The notes: generated by a model from the sequence alone, not told the origin. Positions 26,686 to 35,100 are shown, counted from the first letter of the stretch. The stretch: DNA of 64,000 nucleotides from Hymenobacter metallicola (GCF_004745645.1 NZ_SRMB01000001.1:1860001-1924000), one strand, 5' to 3'. Program-made: numbers and translations.

Positions 26686-27882
26686 CTAGCGGCCTTCCAG
26701 AGCCGCTACGCCGGGCAACTCCTTGCCTTCCATATATTCGAGCAGGGCCCCGCCCCCAGTGGAAATGTAGGATACTTGGTCGGCAAAGCCGAGCTGGTTG
26801 ACGGCCGCCGCCGAGTCGCCGCCGCCGATGAGGCTGAAGGCGCCGTTGGCCGTAGCTTCGGCAATGGCGCGGGCCACGAATTCGGTACCCACGGCGAAGT
26901 TCGACATCTCAAACACGCCCATCGGGCCGTTCCAGAGGATGGTTTTCGACTGGCGAATGATATCGGCGAAGGTTTCGCGCGACTCGGGGCCGATGTCGAG
27001 GCCCATCCAGCCGGCGGGAATGTCGAGGTTGCCGGCTACTTCAATGTCGGAGTCGTTGGCAAAACGGTCGGTAATCATGCTATCCACGGGCAGCACCAGC
27101 TGCACCCCTTTCTGCTTGGCCTTCTCAATCAGGCTGGCGGCCAGCTCTACCTTATCGGCTTCGAGCAGGGAGCTGCCGATGCGGCCGCCCTGGGCTACGG
27201 CGAAGGTGTAGGCCATGCCGCCCCCAATGATGAGGTAGTCAACCTTGTCCAGCAGCTGCTCGATAATGAGGATTTTGTCGGAAATCTTGGCCCCGCCCAT
27301 GATGGCCGTGAAGGGGTGCTCGGGGTTGGTCAGCACGCGGTGGGCGTTGTCCAGCTCGCTTTGCAGCAGGTAGCCAGCCACCCGGTTTTCGGGGGTGAAG
27401 TACTGGGCCATAACGGCCGTGGAGGCGTGCTTGCGGTGGGCCGCGCCGAAGGCGTCGTTCACGTACACCTCGCCGAGCGTGCTGAGCTTTTCAGCAAAGG
27501 CCGCGTCGCCCTTTTCCTCTTCGGCGTAGAAGCGCACGTTGTCGAGCAACAGGATTTCGCCGGGCTGCAAGTTGGCCGCCAGCTGGGCCGCCTCCGGCCC
27601 GATTACGTCGCCGCCGAAGCGTACCGTCGTGCCGTACTCCTGCTCCAGACGCGCCACAAGGTTGCGCAGGGAGTTCTTCTGGTCGGGGCCACCTTTGGGC
27701 CGGCCCATGTGGGAGAGCAGCACCACGGAGCCGCCGTCACTGAGGATTTTCTTGATGGTCGGGGTGGCCATCCGGATGCGGGTGTCGTCGGTAATGCGCA
27801 GGTCGGCATCGAGGGGCACGTTGAAATCGACGCGCACCACGGCCCGCTTGCCGGCGAAGTTGTACTGATCCAGAGTTTTCAT
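26686..27882 (-). CDS. pgk: phosphoglycerate kinase
   Basis: Glycolytic enzyme transferring phosphate between 1,3-bisphosphoglycerate and ADP; 398 residues, typical length. The start at 27882 (MKTLDQYNFAGKRAVVRVDF) is chosen since the N-terminal substrate motif RVDFNVPLD then falls at residues 17-25; an upstream extension is not family-like. Other signatures are LLSHMGRPKGG, LLLDNVRFYAEEE, AAHRKHAST, MGGAKISDKI, LPVDSM, NGPMGVFEM and GGGDSAAAVNQLG (nucleotide site). It stands alone. TACATTCG about 30 bp upstream is close to the -7 consensus. Confidence 0.96.
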   Translation of the reverse strand: MKTLDQYNFAGKRAVVRVDFNVPLDADLRITDDTRIRMATPTIKKILSDGGSVVLLSHMGRPKGGPDQKNSLRNLVARLEQEYGTTVRFGGDVIGPEAAQLAANLQPGEILLLDNVRFYAEEEKGDAAFAEKLSTLGEVYVNDAFGAAHRKHASTAVMAQYFTPENRVAGYLLQSELDNAHRVLTNPEHPFTAIMGGAKISDKILIIEQLLDKVDYLIIGGGMAYTFAVAQGGRIGSSLLEADKVELAASLIEKAKQKGVQLVLPVDSMITDRFANDSDIEVAGNLDIPAGWMGLDIGPESRETFADIIRQSKTILWNGPMGVFEMSNFAVGTEFVARAIAEATANGAFSLIGGGDSAAAVNQLGFADQVSYISTGGGALLEYMEGKELPGVAALEGR

Positions 27883-28086
27883 GGAAAAGAATAGGGTTGG
27901 AAGAGGTCTTACTACGGAGCGAATGTAAGCAGGGCTGGCAATTGGTAGCATGCAGCAATGTTCACCGAGACACTTTTGCTGGTAGAAACAGGTTTGGGAA
28001 GCTCACCGAATGACTTTTGGCAGACCGAAACACGTTTGAGGAATTCTCCAGTAGGTAGTTTTTGGAATTCTGTGCGTTAGGTAGCC

Positions 28087-28250
28087 GTGTCCTTGCGAGG
28101 ACGCAGGACGAAGCCATCCGTCCGCTGAAATGTGACTAGTCTTCTAACCTGACAAGCCCTACTCGTTGTTAAGCACAGGGGCTTAGTGGGGAAAGGCCGT
28201 GACTACCTTCGCCGAGGACGGATGGCCACGGCTGCGCCTCGCAAGGACAC
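28087..28250. repeat. interspersed palindromic repeat, copy 2
   Basis: The left arm (28087-28125) has GTGTCCTTGCGAGG and CCATCCGTCCGC. The right arm (28211-28250) has GGACGGATGGCCACGGC and CGCCTCGCAAGGACAC, nearly its reverse complement. The centre is about 85 bp. It shares its arms with copy 1 at 4358-4513 but has a different centre. Confidence 0.65.
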
Positions 28251-28298
28251 GAGAGGGTCGCTTCCGCTTCCCCCATGTGCCAATCCCCCAATCACTCG

Positions 28299-28307
28299 TA
28301 CCTTTGC
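28299..28307 (+). promoter_or_regulatory. -7 promoter element directly before ddl
   Basis: TACCTTTGC matches TAnnTTTGC exactly and ends seven bases before the ATG at 28315. The transcript would start almost at the start codon, giving a leaderless or nearly leaderless mRNA. No clear -33 TTG was found. Confidence 0.5.
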
Positions 28308-28314
28308 CCTACGT

Positions 28315-31017
28315 ATGAAAATAGGCATCTTCTTCGGCGGCCCGTCGCGTGAGCGGGAAATTTCCTTTGCTGGCGGCCGCACGGTATATGATAACCTGGA
28401 CAAGGCTTTGTTCCAGGCCGTTCCCATCTTCGTAGACAGCCGCGGCAACTTCATTTTGCTCGACTGGCACTACATCTACAAGGGCACCATCCGCGACTTT
28501 TACCCGCCCGTGTCGGCCCTGCCCGACTCCCGGCACAAGCTCCAGGTGTACCTGGAAAGCCTGGGCGAGCTGAGTTCCGAGGAGCAGGACCGCATCATCA
28601 GCGAAGTAGGCCGGAGGGTGCTGCCCCACGAGCTGCGCGAACTGCTGGACTTCGCCTTCCTGGCCCTGCACGGTCCCGGCGGCGAGGATGGCGCCATTCA
28701 GGGCCTGCTCGAGTGGTACGGTATCCCCTACTCCGGCTCGGGTGTGCTGCCCTCGGCCTTCGGCATTGATAAGATTGCCCAGAAAAAGCTGCTCAAGGCC
28801 CTGAACCGCCCCACGCCCGACTACCGCGTGCTGACCGCCGAGGAGTGGGACACGGCCGCCAGCCAAGGCGCTATTCTCGACTACCTGGTGCGGGAGCTGG
28901 GCTTGCCGCTGGTGTTTAAAGCCCCCCGCCAGGGCTCCAGCATCGGTATCAGCATCCTGCGCGAAGCCAACGCCGAGCAGTTTGCCCGCGCCGTGGAGCG
29001 CAGCCTGTTCCGCAAAACCGTGACCCGCGAAGAGTGGGCGCGCCTGGGCGAGCAGGACAAAATTGCCTGGGTGCAGCACCTGACCGACATCCGCGACGGT
29101 ATCGGGTTGCCCGTGGTATTGGACGCTGAAACGGCGGTTATCTACCACCCCGAAGCGTTGCTCAACACGCTCAACGAGCGGCTGCAAACAGCCGAGTCGG
29201 TGCTGTTGACCAACGTGGATGGCGAAGCGCAAGTGCTGGTCGAGTCGTTTGTGGCGGGCCGCGAGTTCAGCTGCATCGTGGTGGAGGACCCGCAGGGCAA
29301 CCCGCTGGCTTTGCCCCCGACAGAGATTGTGAAGGGCGAGGAAATGTTCGACTACCGCTCGAAGTACCTGCCCGGCCTCTCGCGCAAAATCACCCCGATT
29401 GACCTGCCCGAAGCCGAAATTCAGCGCATCCGCGAGGCCTGCGAGGAAATGTTCCGCACCTTCGGCTTCCAGGTCTACGCCCGCATCGACGGGTTCCTGG
29501 GCAAGGACAACCAGCTCTTCCTCAACGACCCGAACACTACCTCGGGCATGCTGCCGGCGTCGTTTTTCTTCCACCAAGCCGCCGAAATCGGCCTGAACCC
29601 CTCCCAGTTCCTCACCTACCTGATTCGTACTTCCCTGGCCGCCCGTCGCCGGGCTGGCATGAAGCCGGTACATCTCGGCGGCCTGCTCCGGCAGCTCGAC
29701 GAGGCCGTGGCCTCGCGCCAGCACGAGGAACAGCAGCGCACCAAAGTAGCCGTGATTATGGGCGGCTACTCCTCGGAGCGGCACATTTCGGTGGAGAGTG
29801 GCCGCAACATCTACGAGAAGCTCAGCTCCAGCGTCAAGTACGAGCCCGTGCCCGTGTTTCTGACCGGCAGCAGCCAGGAATTCCGCCTCTACGTGCTGCC
29901 CATCAACGTGATGCTCAAGGACAACGCCGACGACATCCGGGAGAAAATTGAGTACGCCGAGGCCGGCCACAGCCTGCACCCCGTGCTGGAGCGGATTCGC
30001 CGGGAGGCCAGCGCCATTACCAGCACATACGCGGGTCAGGCCACGGCCCAGCCCCGCCGCCTCTCGTTCGAGGAGCTGGCCCACGAAGTGGACGAGGTAT
30101 TTATTGCCCTGCACGGCCGCCCCGGCGAGGATGGGGCCCTGCAGAAGCAGCTGGAGCACTACGGCCTGCCCTACAACGGCTCGGGGGTGGAAAGCAGCAG
30201 CATCACCATCAACAAGTTTGAGACGAACCGCCGCCTGCGCGAGGCCGGCCTGCGCGTGGCTGAGCACCGCATGGCCGCCCGCCTGGAGTGGGAAGCCGAC
30301 GCAGAAAGCTTCTACCGCAGCCTGGAAACCCAGTTCCACTACCCCTTTATTGCCAAGCCCGCCGACGACGGCTGCTCCTCGGCCGTGAAGAAAATCAAGA
30401 ACCGCCAGGAGCTTGAAGCCTTCTGCCAGCTCATCTTCCGCGACCAGGAAGACCTGCTGCCCGCGCCTGCCACCGTGCTGAACCTGGGCTTCAAGGAAGA
30501 ATTCCCGCAAAAGGATGCCTTTCTAGTCGAAACCCTCATCAGCCGCGATGGGGCCAAGCACTTTTTGGAAGTAACCGGCGGCCTGCTCACGCACTGGAAA
30601 GAGGACGGCCAGCTGGAAATTGAGGTCTTCGAAGCCTCGGAAGCCCTGGCTACGGGCGAGGTGCTGAGCCTGGAGGAGAAATTCCTGGCCGGCGAAGGCC
30701 AGAACATCACTCCGGCCCGCTATGCCCCCGAGGTGCAGGAGCGGCAGCGCATCAGCGAGGAAGTGAAGGCCGAGCTCAAGCGCGTGGCTGAGGTGCTCAA
30801 CATCCAGGGCTACGCCCGCATCGACGCCTTCGTGCGCGTACGGGAAACCGGAGCCGTTGAGGTCATCATCATCGAGGTAAACTCCTTGCCCGGCATGACG
30901 CCCGCTACTTGTATCTTCCACCAGACAGCCCTCAACGGCTACACCCCCTACGACTTCATCGACCGGATTTTGGAATTTGGCAAGCAGCGCAACGCCAAAC
31001 TGACCGCCGCTGGCTAA
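28315..31017 (+). CDS. ddl: D-alanine--D-alanine ligase, tandem fusion of two ligase modules
   Basis: A 900-residue protein made of two ATP-grasp D-Ala-D-Ala ligase modules; single ligases are about 300-370 residues. The start at 28315 gives MKIGIFFGGPSREREISF, the normal Ddl N-terminus. Module 1 (about 1-450) has ALHGPGGEDGAIQGLLE, YSGSGVLPSAFGIDK, KAPRQGSSIGIS and NDPNTTSGMLPASF. Module 2 (about 475-890) has VAVIMGGYSSERHISVESG, ALHGRPGEDGALQ, YNGSGVESSSITINK, KPADDGCSSAVK and EVNSLPGMTPATCIFHQ. Both keep the Gly-rich loops and metal-binding Asn/Asp residues. It acts in the cytoplasm in peptidoglycan precursor synthesis. Each module has an insertion of over 50 residues compared with E. coli DdlB. 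Whether both modules are active is unknown. Confidence 0.9.
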   Translation: MKIGIFFGGPSREREISFAGGRTVYDNLDKALFQAVPIFVDSRGNFILLDWHYIYKGTIRDFYPPVSALPDSRHKLQVYLESLGELSSEEQDRIISEVGRRVLPHELRELLDFAFLALHGPGGEDGAIQGLLEWYGIPYSGSGVLPSAFGIDKIAQKKLLKALNRPTPDYRVLTAEEWDTAASQGAILDYLVRELGLPLVFKAPRQGSSIGISILREANAEQFARAVERSLFRKTVTREEWARLGEQDKIAWVQHLTDIRDGIGLPVVLDAETAVIYHPEALLNTLNERLQTAESVLLTNVDGEAQVLVESFVAGREFSCIVVEDPQGNPLALPPTEIVKGEEMFDYRSKYLPGLSRKITPIDLPEAEIQRIREACEEMFRTFGFQVYARIDGFLGKDNQLFLNDPNTTSGMLPASFFFHQAAEIGLNPSQFLTYLIRTSLAARRRAGMKPVHLGGLLRQLDEAVASRQHEEQQRTKVAVIMGGYSSERHISVESGRNIYEKLSSSVKYEPVPVFLTGSSQEFRLYVLPINVMLKDNADDIREKIEYAEAGHSLHPVLERIRREASAITSTYAGQATAQPRRLSFEELAHEVDEVFIALHGRPGEDGALQKQLEHYGLPYNGSGVESSSITINKFETNRRLREAGLRVAEHRMAARLEWEADAESFYRSLETQFHYPFIAKPADDGCSSAVKKIKNRQELEAFCQLIFRDQEDLLPAPATVLNLGFKEEFPQKDAFLVETLISRDGAKHFLEVTGGLLTHWKEDGQLEIEVFEASEALATGEVLSLEEKFLAGEGQNITPARYAPEVQERQRISEEVKAELKRVAEVLNIQGYARIDAFVRVRETGAVEVIIIEVNSLPGMTPATCIFHQTALNGYTPYDFIDRILEFGKQRNAKLTAAG

Positions 31018-31027
31018 GAACGACTAC

Positions 31028-31153
31028 TCTCCTCCTTAGATAAGGAGGGGCTAGGGGTGGTTGACTCCGCCAGAACGACTCAGTAGCTTTTAGCTCTAGT
31101 TGTCGTTCTGGCGGAGTCAACCACCCCTAGCCCCTCCTCATCTGAGGAGGGGA
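31028..31153. repeat. long near-perfect inverted repeat between ddl and the PASTA gene
   Basis: Two 48-bp arms (31031-31078 and 31103-31150) are reverse complements with only two mismatches and a 24-nt loop. Each arm contains CTAGGGGTGGTTGACTCCGCC and, at its outer end, a small inner palindrome of CCTCCT...AGGAGG type. If transcribed it folds into a very stable hairpin between two genes of the same direction. Confidence 0.88.
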
Positions 31154-31228
31154 ACTAGTTTTCCAGCATTTAGCAGTAGATTTCCCTGGAAATTCCGGCT
31201 ATCAACTTTTAGCATCTTCTTTCTCTCA

Positions 31229-32014
31229 ATGTCATTTCTAAAATCGGATACGCCCGTTGATGTTCTCAAGCACCTGCTGGTGATTGGGGCCGCGGGGGCG
31301 TTGCTGCTGTTCGGCTTCTTTTTCGTTTACCTGCCCATTACCACCAACCACGGCGAAACCATCGTGGTGCCCAAGATTACGGGCATGAAGCAGGAGGCCC
31401 TGGAAGACTACCTCGATGAGCGCAACCTGCGCTACTTCGTCGACGACAGCAGCTATAATCCCAGCATCGCGCCCTTCACCGTGCTGACCCAGGACCCGGC
31501 GCCGGGCGAGCGGGTGAAGGAAGACCGCAAAATCTATATCTCGGTGAGCATGAAAAACCCACCAGTGATTAAGATGCCCAAGCTGGTGGACGGCTCGGTG
31601 AAAAATGCCCAGATGATTTTGAAAAGCTACGATTTGGTAGTCGGCGAAATCAAGCTGGTGCCCGATTTGGCCCAGAATGCCGTGCTCAAGCAGCTGGTGG
31701 GCGGCAAGGAAATTGCGCCCGGCGCCCCCATTGCCAAAGGTACCCGGGTAGATTTGGTCGTTGGCGACGGCCAGGGCAACCAGGAGTTCCCGGTGCCCAA
31801 CGTGGTGAACATGCCCCAGGACGAAGCCGCTACCCTGCTCGTGGGGCAGGGCCTGCAGGTAGGCGAAATCTTCTACCAGCCCGCCGAGGAAGGCCAGACC
31901 GAAGGTACCGTCGTGAAGCAGCGGCCCGTGCCCTCGCCCGGCGCCACTATTCGCATGGGCCAGCTCGTCGACCTCTGGATTGCCGGCGACGCGCCGCTGA
32001 AATCGGTAGACTAG
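31229..32014 (+). CDS. PASTA-domain membrane protein
   Basis: A 261-residue protein. The start at 31229 (MSFLKSDTPVDVLKHLLVIG) gives a short cytoplasmic tail, one membrane segment (HLLVIGAAGALLLFGFFFVYLPI) and three PASTA repeats outside: about 45-110 (VPKITGMKQEALEDYLDERNL), 113-180 (MPKLVDGSVKNAQMILKS) and 187-255 (VPNVVNMPQDEAATLLVGQGL). PASTA repeats bind peptidoglycan stem peptides in serine/threonine kinases and PBPs, but no kinase or transpeptidase domain is present here. Its place after ddl supports a cell-wall role. The long inverted repeat lies between the two genes. A terminator follows. Confidence 0.88.
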   Translation: MSFLKSDTPVDVLKHLLVIGAAGALLLFGFFFVYLPITTNHGETIVVPKITGMKQEALEDYLDERNLRYFVDDSSYNPSIAPFTVLTQDPAPGERVKEDRKIYISVSMKNPPVIKMPKLVDGSVKNAQMILKSYDLVVGEIKLVPDLAQNAVLKQLVGGKEIAPGAPIAKGTRVDLVVGDGQGNQEFPVPNVVNMPQDEAATLLVGQGLQVGEIFYQPAEEGQTEGTVVKQRPVPSPGATIRMGQLVDLWIAGDAPLKSVD

Positions 32015-32041
32015 CTGCCAAGCACCAGATAAACTTCGCAG

Positions 32042-32076
32042 AAAAGACCTTTTCGGAACAACCGGGAAGGTCTTTT
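32042..32076 (+). terminator. intrinsic terminator after the PASTA gene
   Basis: AAAAGACCTT pairs with AAGGTCTTTT around a 15-nt loop, 27 bases after the stop. Confidence 0.75.
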
Positions 32077-32165
32077 GCTTGTAGGCTATACGCCCGACGC
32101 CCCGGGCCGCCGGCTGCTAAAATATTCCGGGAGCCGCCCACGTTTGGCTTACGTAACTTGCTTCT

Positions 32166-34052
32166 ATGACCCGTTTCCTACGCTTAACGCAGCTTTTGCT
32201 GGCGGCCGGCCTCCTGCCGCTTTCCGCCCGGGCTCAAAGCCTGAGCAACCTGACCCGTGACCCGAATCGGGTGGCTCCGGAAGCTTCCGCGGCGGCGGCC
32301 CGCCCGGCGGCGCTTTCCCTGCCGTTCTTCGACGACTTCTCGACCCAGCCCGAGGGCGCGCCCAGCGCCCAGCGCTGGGCGCCCGGGGGCGGCACGCTGG
32401 TCAACAACCGCTTCGTGCTGGCCCCGCCCTCCCGCGGCGCCGTTACCTTCGACGGCCTCAACGGCCAAGGGCGGCCCTACGGCAGCTTTTTCAGCGACAC
32501 GGATACGCTGACGTCCCAGCCTATCGACCTGAGTGGCCTGACGGCCGCCAGCAATGTGTACCTGAGCTTTTTTTGGCAGGCCGGTAATATTTTCTCGGCC
32601 CCAACTACTGCCAGCAGTTCCCGGCCCGTGTTTATCCGGCTGGAATTTTTGGCCCGCAACGGAGCCTGGCGCGAAATATGGGTGCAGCGCAGCCAGGGGC
32701 AGCGTACCGGCTTTCGGCAGCTCTTATTTGCCGTAACCGATGCGCAATACCTGCACGCGGGCTTCCAGTTCCGGTTTCATACCTCGGGCAACCAGTCGAA
32801 TGTGGACAACGACGACGCCTGGAGCATCGACTATGTGCGGCTGGACCGCAACCGCTCGGCCACCGATTCCACCAACCGCGACATTGCCACCAGCCGGCCG
32901 CTCACCAGCTTGCTGAAGCGCTACGCGGCCATGCCCGTGTGGCAATACAACGCCAGCCCCAACCCCAGCGCAGAGCTCAACAACGTTATCAACACCACCG
33001 TCAATAATCTGGGGCCGGGGCCGGCCGGCACGCCCGTCGACTGGCTGGGCACAGTTCAGATCCTGCCCGCCGGCACAGTGGGCATTACTGCTAAAAACGG
33101 TAAGTCGCTGGACCCGGGCAGCCGTCAAACTCCGGTAACGGTGGACGCTAGCAGCCTGGCTATTCCGCTGACGCCCGAAGAAAAAGTTATTCGCCACTCC
33201 ATCTACTTGCTCACCGGGGAAGCGGCCAACTCTCCGACCGTACGCAACGACACTATATCCCGGCTTACGGAGCTGAAAAACTACTATGCCTACGACGACG
33301 GCACCCCGGAGGCAACGCTGAGCATCGAGCGGTTTTCGACCGGGGCACCCCGCTTCCGGGCCTACCGCTTCGACCTCAACAAACCCGACCAGGTCCGCAG
33401 CCTGCGTATCTACCCGATTTTGCCCGCGGCAGCAGGCCGGCTTATTACGGCCAACGTGTGGGAAGACGATGGGGGAAAGCCGGCCGCTCAGCCCAAAGCC
33501 ACCCAGAGCATCGTTATTCCGGCCAGTTTGCCCGCCGGGCAGAACTACATTGATATTCTGTTTCCGACGCCGGTCGGGGTTTCGGGCACGTTTTATATTG
33601 GCTACGGGCACGGGCCTTTCGGCAACTCGGTGGTGCCCTTCGCCCTGGATCTGAACAATGCTCCCCCGGCCGGCTACTTTCTCAAAAACACGTTTGGCAC
33701 CTGGGAAAACGCTTCGTTTGATTTCTCCAACGTAGGCGGGGCACCGGCTGGCTCCCTTATTATGCGGCCCGTAATGACCAACAACCAAACCGTAACGTCG
33801 GCATCTGCGGGGCAGGCCGCGGCGGCAGTGTCGCTCTACCCCAACCCCAGCGCCGGCCTCGTGCGGATAGAAGGCAGCTACCGGCACGCCGAGGTGCTCG
33901 ATGCGCTGGGCCGGCCTGTGTGGATGCCGGCCGCCGCGCAGCGCCCCCACGGGGAGCTTGACCTGCGCGGGTTGCCCAGTGGCGTTTACTTAGTGCGACT
34001 TGCTCTGCCCGATGGGCTGCTGGTTACCAAGCGCTTGGTGCTGGCCCGGTAG
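32166..34052 (+). CDS. secreted protein with type IX secretion C-terminal sorting domain
   Basis: A 628-residue exported protein. The N-terminal signal peptide (MTRFLRLTQLLLAAGLLPL, cleavage probably after ARAQ) leads into a region of beta-rich sequence with LPFFDDFSTQPEG and repeated Trp-Asp and Tyr-Asp motifs that I cannot assign to an enzyme. The C-terminus has the type A T9SS sorting domain: VSLYPNPSAGLVRIEG near residue 557, then VLDALGRPVW and LDLRGLPSGVYLVRL, ending VTKRLVLAR. The protein is thus expected at the cell surface or released. No catalytic motif was seen. A TAACTTGC sequence is five bases before the ATG. Confidence 0.88.
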   Translation: MTRFLRLTQLLLAAGLLPLSARAQSLSNLTRDPNRVAPEASAAAARPAALSLPFFDDFSTQPEGAPSAQRWAPGGGTLVNNRFVLAPPSRGAVTFDGLNGQGRPYGSFFSDTDTLTSQPIDLSGLTAASNVYLSFFWQAGNIFSAPTTASSSRPVFIRLEFLARNGAWREIWVQRSQGQRTGFRQLLFAVTDAQYLHAGFQFRFHTSGNQSNVDNDDAWSIDYVRLDRNRSATDSTNRDIATSRPLTSLLKRYAAMPVWQYNASPNPSAELNNVINTTVNNLGPGPAGTPVDWLGTVQILPAGTVGITAKNGKSLDPGSRQTPVTVDASSLAIPLTPEEKVIRHSIYLLTGEAANSPTVRNDTISRLTELKNYYAYDDGTPEATLSIERFSTGAPRFRAYRFDLNKPDQVRSLRIYPILPAAAGRLITANVWEDDGGKPAAQPKATQSIVIPASLPAGQNYIDILFPTPVGVSGTFYIGYGHGPFGNSVVPFALDLNNAPPAGYFLKNTFGTWENASFDFSNVGGAPAGSLIMRPVMTNNQTVTSASAGQAAAAVSLYPNPSAGLVRIEGSYRHAEVLDALGRPVWMPAAAQRPHGELDLRGLPSGVYLVRLALPDGLLVTKRLVLAR

Positions 34053-34134
34053 CTAACTTCACTCATTCTTCAGCTGAAATGGCTATTGTTGCGTTCTTAA
34101 GTTTCGTTTGTCATTTACCATCCGCTCCTACCTT

Positions 34135-34434
34135 ATGAACGACATCACCCCCGCCGAACTAAAGCAACGCCAGGCCGCCGGCGAAACTCCAATCATCCTG
34201 GATGTGCGCGAAACCTGGGAAAACGAAGAATCCCGTATTGAGGGTAGCCAGAATATTCCCCTGGGTACGCTGCCCGATAAGATTGCCGACCTGGAAGAAC
34301 TCAAAGACCAGGAAATCATCGTGCACTGCAAAGGTGGAGGCCGCTCGGCTACGGCCAAGGCCTTGCTCACTCAGCACGGCTTTTCCCACGTACGCAATTT
34401 GCTGGGCGGTATTACGGCCTACCAGGCGCAGTAA
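34135..34434 (+). CDS. rhodanese-like sulfurtransferase domain protein
   Basis: A single-domain rhodanese of 99 residues. The start at ATG 34135 (MNDITPAELKQRQ) gives the usual length; an upstream TTG-type start would add nine residues. Motifs are ILDVRETWENEESRI, GSQNIPLGTL and the active-site loop VHCKGGGRS with C65, followed by the helix ATAKALLTQHGF. It is cytoplasmic and may carry persulfide sulfur in thiol repair or sulfur transfer. It is located just before the ohrR-ohr stress genes, but a terminator (34457) separates them. Confidence 0.93.
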   Translation: MNDITPAELKQRQAAGETPIILDVRETWENEESRIEGSQNIPLGTLPDKIADLEELKDQEIIVHCKGGGRSATAKALLTQHGFSHVRNLLGGITAYQAQ

Positions 34435-34456
34435 AGCAGCCCAACCCTGCTCCCGC

Positions 34457-34498
34457 AACGCCGGTTTTCTGCCCCGCAGAAAGCCGGCGTTTTTTTTA
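34457..34498 (+). terminator. intrinsic terminator after the rhodanese gene
   Basis: AACGCCGGTTTTCTG pairs with CAGAAAGCCGGCGTT (one mismatch-type position), followed by seven or more T residues. Confidence 0.85.
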
Positions 34499-34549
34499 TT
34501 GGTTAACTTTTTAGACCTGATACCGAATACGTTAGAGTAATAACCTGAA

Positions 34550-34569
34550 TTTAATTGCACACAATTAAA
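34550..34569. promoter_or_regulatory. palindromic operator for OhrR
   Basis: TTTAATTG-CACA-CAATTAAA is a perfect 20-bp inverted repeat. It lies 37 bp before the ohrR start codon and just upstream of the promoter. Its AATTG/CAATT half-sites resemble operators of OhrR-type MarR repressors (established for B. subtilis OhrR), so autoregulation is likely. Confidence 0.6.
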
Positions 34570-34571
34570 CA

Positions 34572-34598
34572 TTGCACAACCACATCCGTTATACTTGC
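34572..34598 (+). promoter_or_regulatory. ohrR promoter
   Basis: TTG at 34572-34574 as -33 and TATACTTGC at 34590-34598 as -7 (consensus TAnnTTTGC, one difference), 15 bp apart. The ATG follows nine bases later, so the leader is very short. Confidence 0.45.
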
Positions 34599-34606
34599 AC
34601 AACGAA

Positions 34607-35056
34607 ATGAATGACCCACACGAGAATTCTTCGGATGCGCTTCTAAAGCTCGAAAGCCAGCTTTGCTTTCCGCTCTACGCGGCTTCCCGCATGCTGACCA
34701 AAGCCTACCAGCCCTACTTGCAGGCGCTGGACCTGACCTACCCGCAGTACCTGGTGTTTCTACTGCTGTGGGAGCACGAGGAGCTGACGGTAAAGGAATT
34801 AGGTGAAAAGCTCCTGCTGGATTCGGGCACGCTGACGCCCCTGCTCAAGCGGATGGAGCAAAAACAGTGGCTCAGCCGCCGCCGCGACCCGCGCGACGAA
34901 CGGTCGGTCATCATCCGGCTGGAAGTAGCGGGCAGGGCGTTGCGCGAACAAGCCTGTCATATTCCCGAGCAGCTGCTGGGGCACATGGGCATGACCAAGG
35001 AGGAATTTGAAGCGCTGCGCACCCAACTCAACACGCTTTTAACCAAGCTCTGCTAA
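34607..35056 (+). CDS. ohrR: OhrR-type MarR transcriptional regulator
   Basis: A MarR-family winged-helix repressor of 149 residues. The start at ATG 34607 is preferred over a TTG 12 bases earlier. The N-terminal LCFPLYAASRMLTKAYQPYL carries C20 at the place of the peroxide-sensing Cys of OhrR, and DLTYPQYLVFLLLWE is typical of this subgroup. The DNA-binding wing is LLDSGTLTPLLKRMEQKQWLSRRRDPRDERS. It should repress itself and ohr, and release DNA when the Cys is oxidised by organic hydroperoxides (family knowledge). A perfect palindrome lies upstream. The ohr gene follows 44 bp later. Confidence 0.9.
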   Translation: MNDPHENSSDALLKLESQLCFPLYAASRMLTKAYQPYLQALDLTYPQYLVFLLLWEHEELTVKELGEKLLLDSGTLTPLLKRMEQKQWLSRRRDPRDERSVIIRLEVAGRALREQACHIPEQLLGHMGMTKEEFEALRTQLNTLLTKLC

Positions 35057-35100
35057 CCCGCAGGCTGTTTTTTACCAACTCACACTTTTCTTTTATTCCG

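Larger units (their letters stand above)
27883..28314. other. intergenic stretch between pgk and ddl with a palindromic repeat
   Basis: About 430 bp without a gene. The right-hand half is taken by the palindromic repeat at 28087-28250, and the last 16 bases hold the ddl promoter element. The rest shows nothing recognisable. Confidence 0.6.

Noticed and set aside
26626..27894. A 422-residue plus-strand frame opposite pgk
   Set aside because: Antisense shadow of a strongly conserved gene; no recognisable domain.
28309..30510. A 733-residue minus-strand open frame opposite ddl
   Set aside because: Same antisense artefact: repetitive low-information composition, while the plus strand has all D-Ala-D-Ala ligase motifs.
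32724..33950. A 408-residue minus-strand frame opposite the T9SS protein gene
   Set aside because: Antisense shadow; the plus strand has a signal peptide and a sorting domain.
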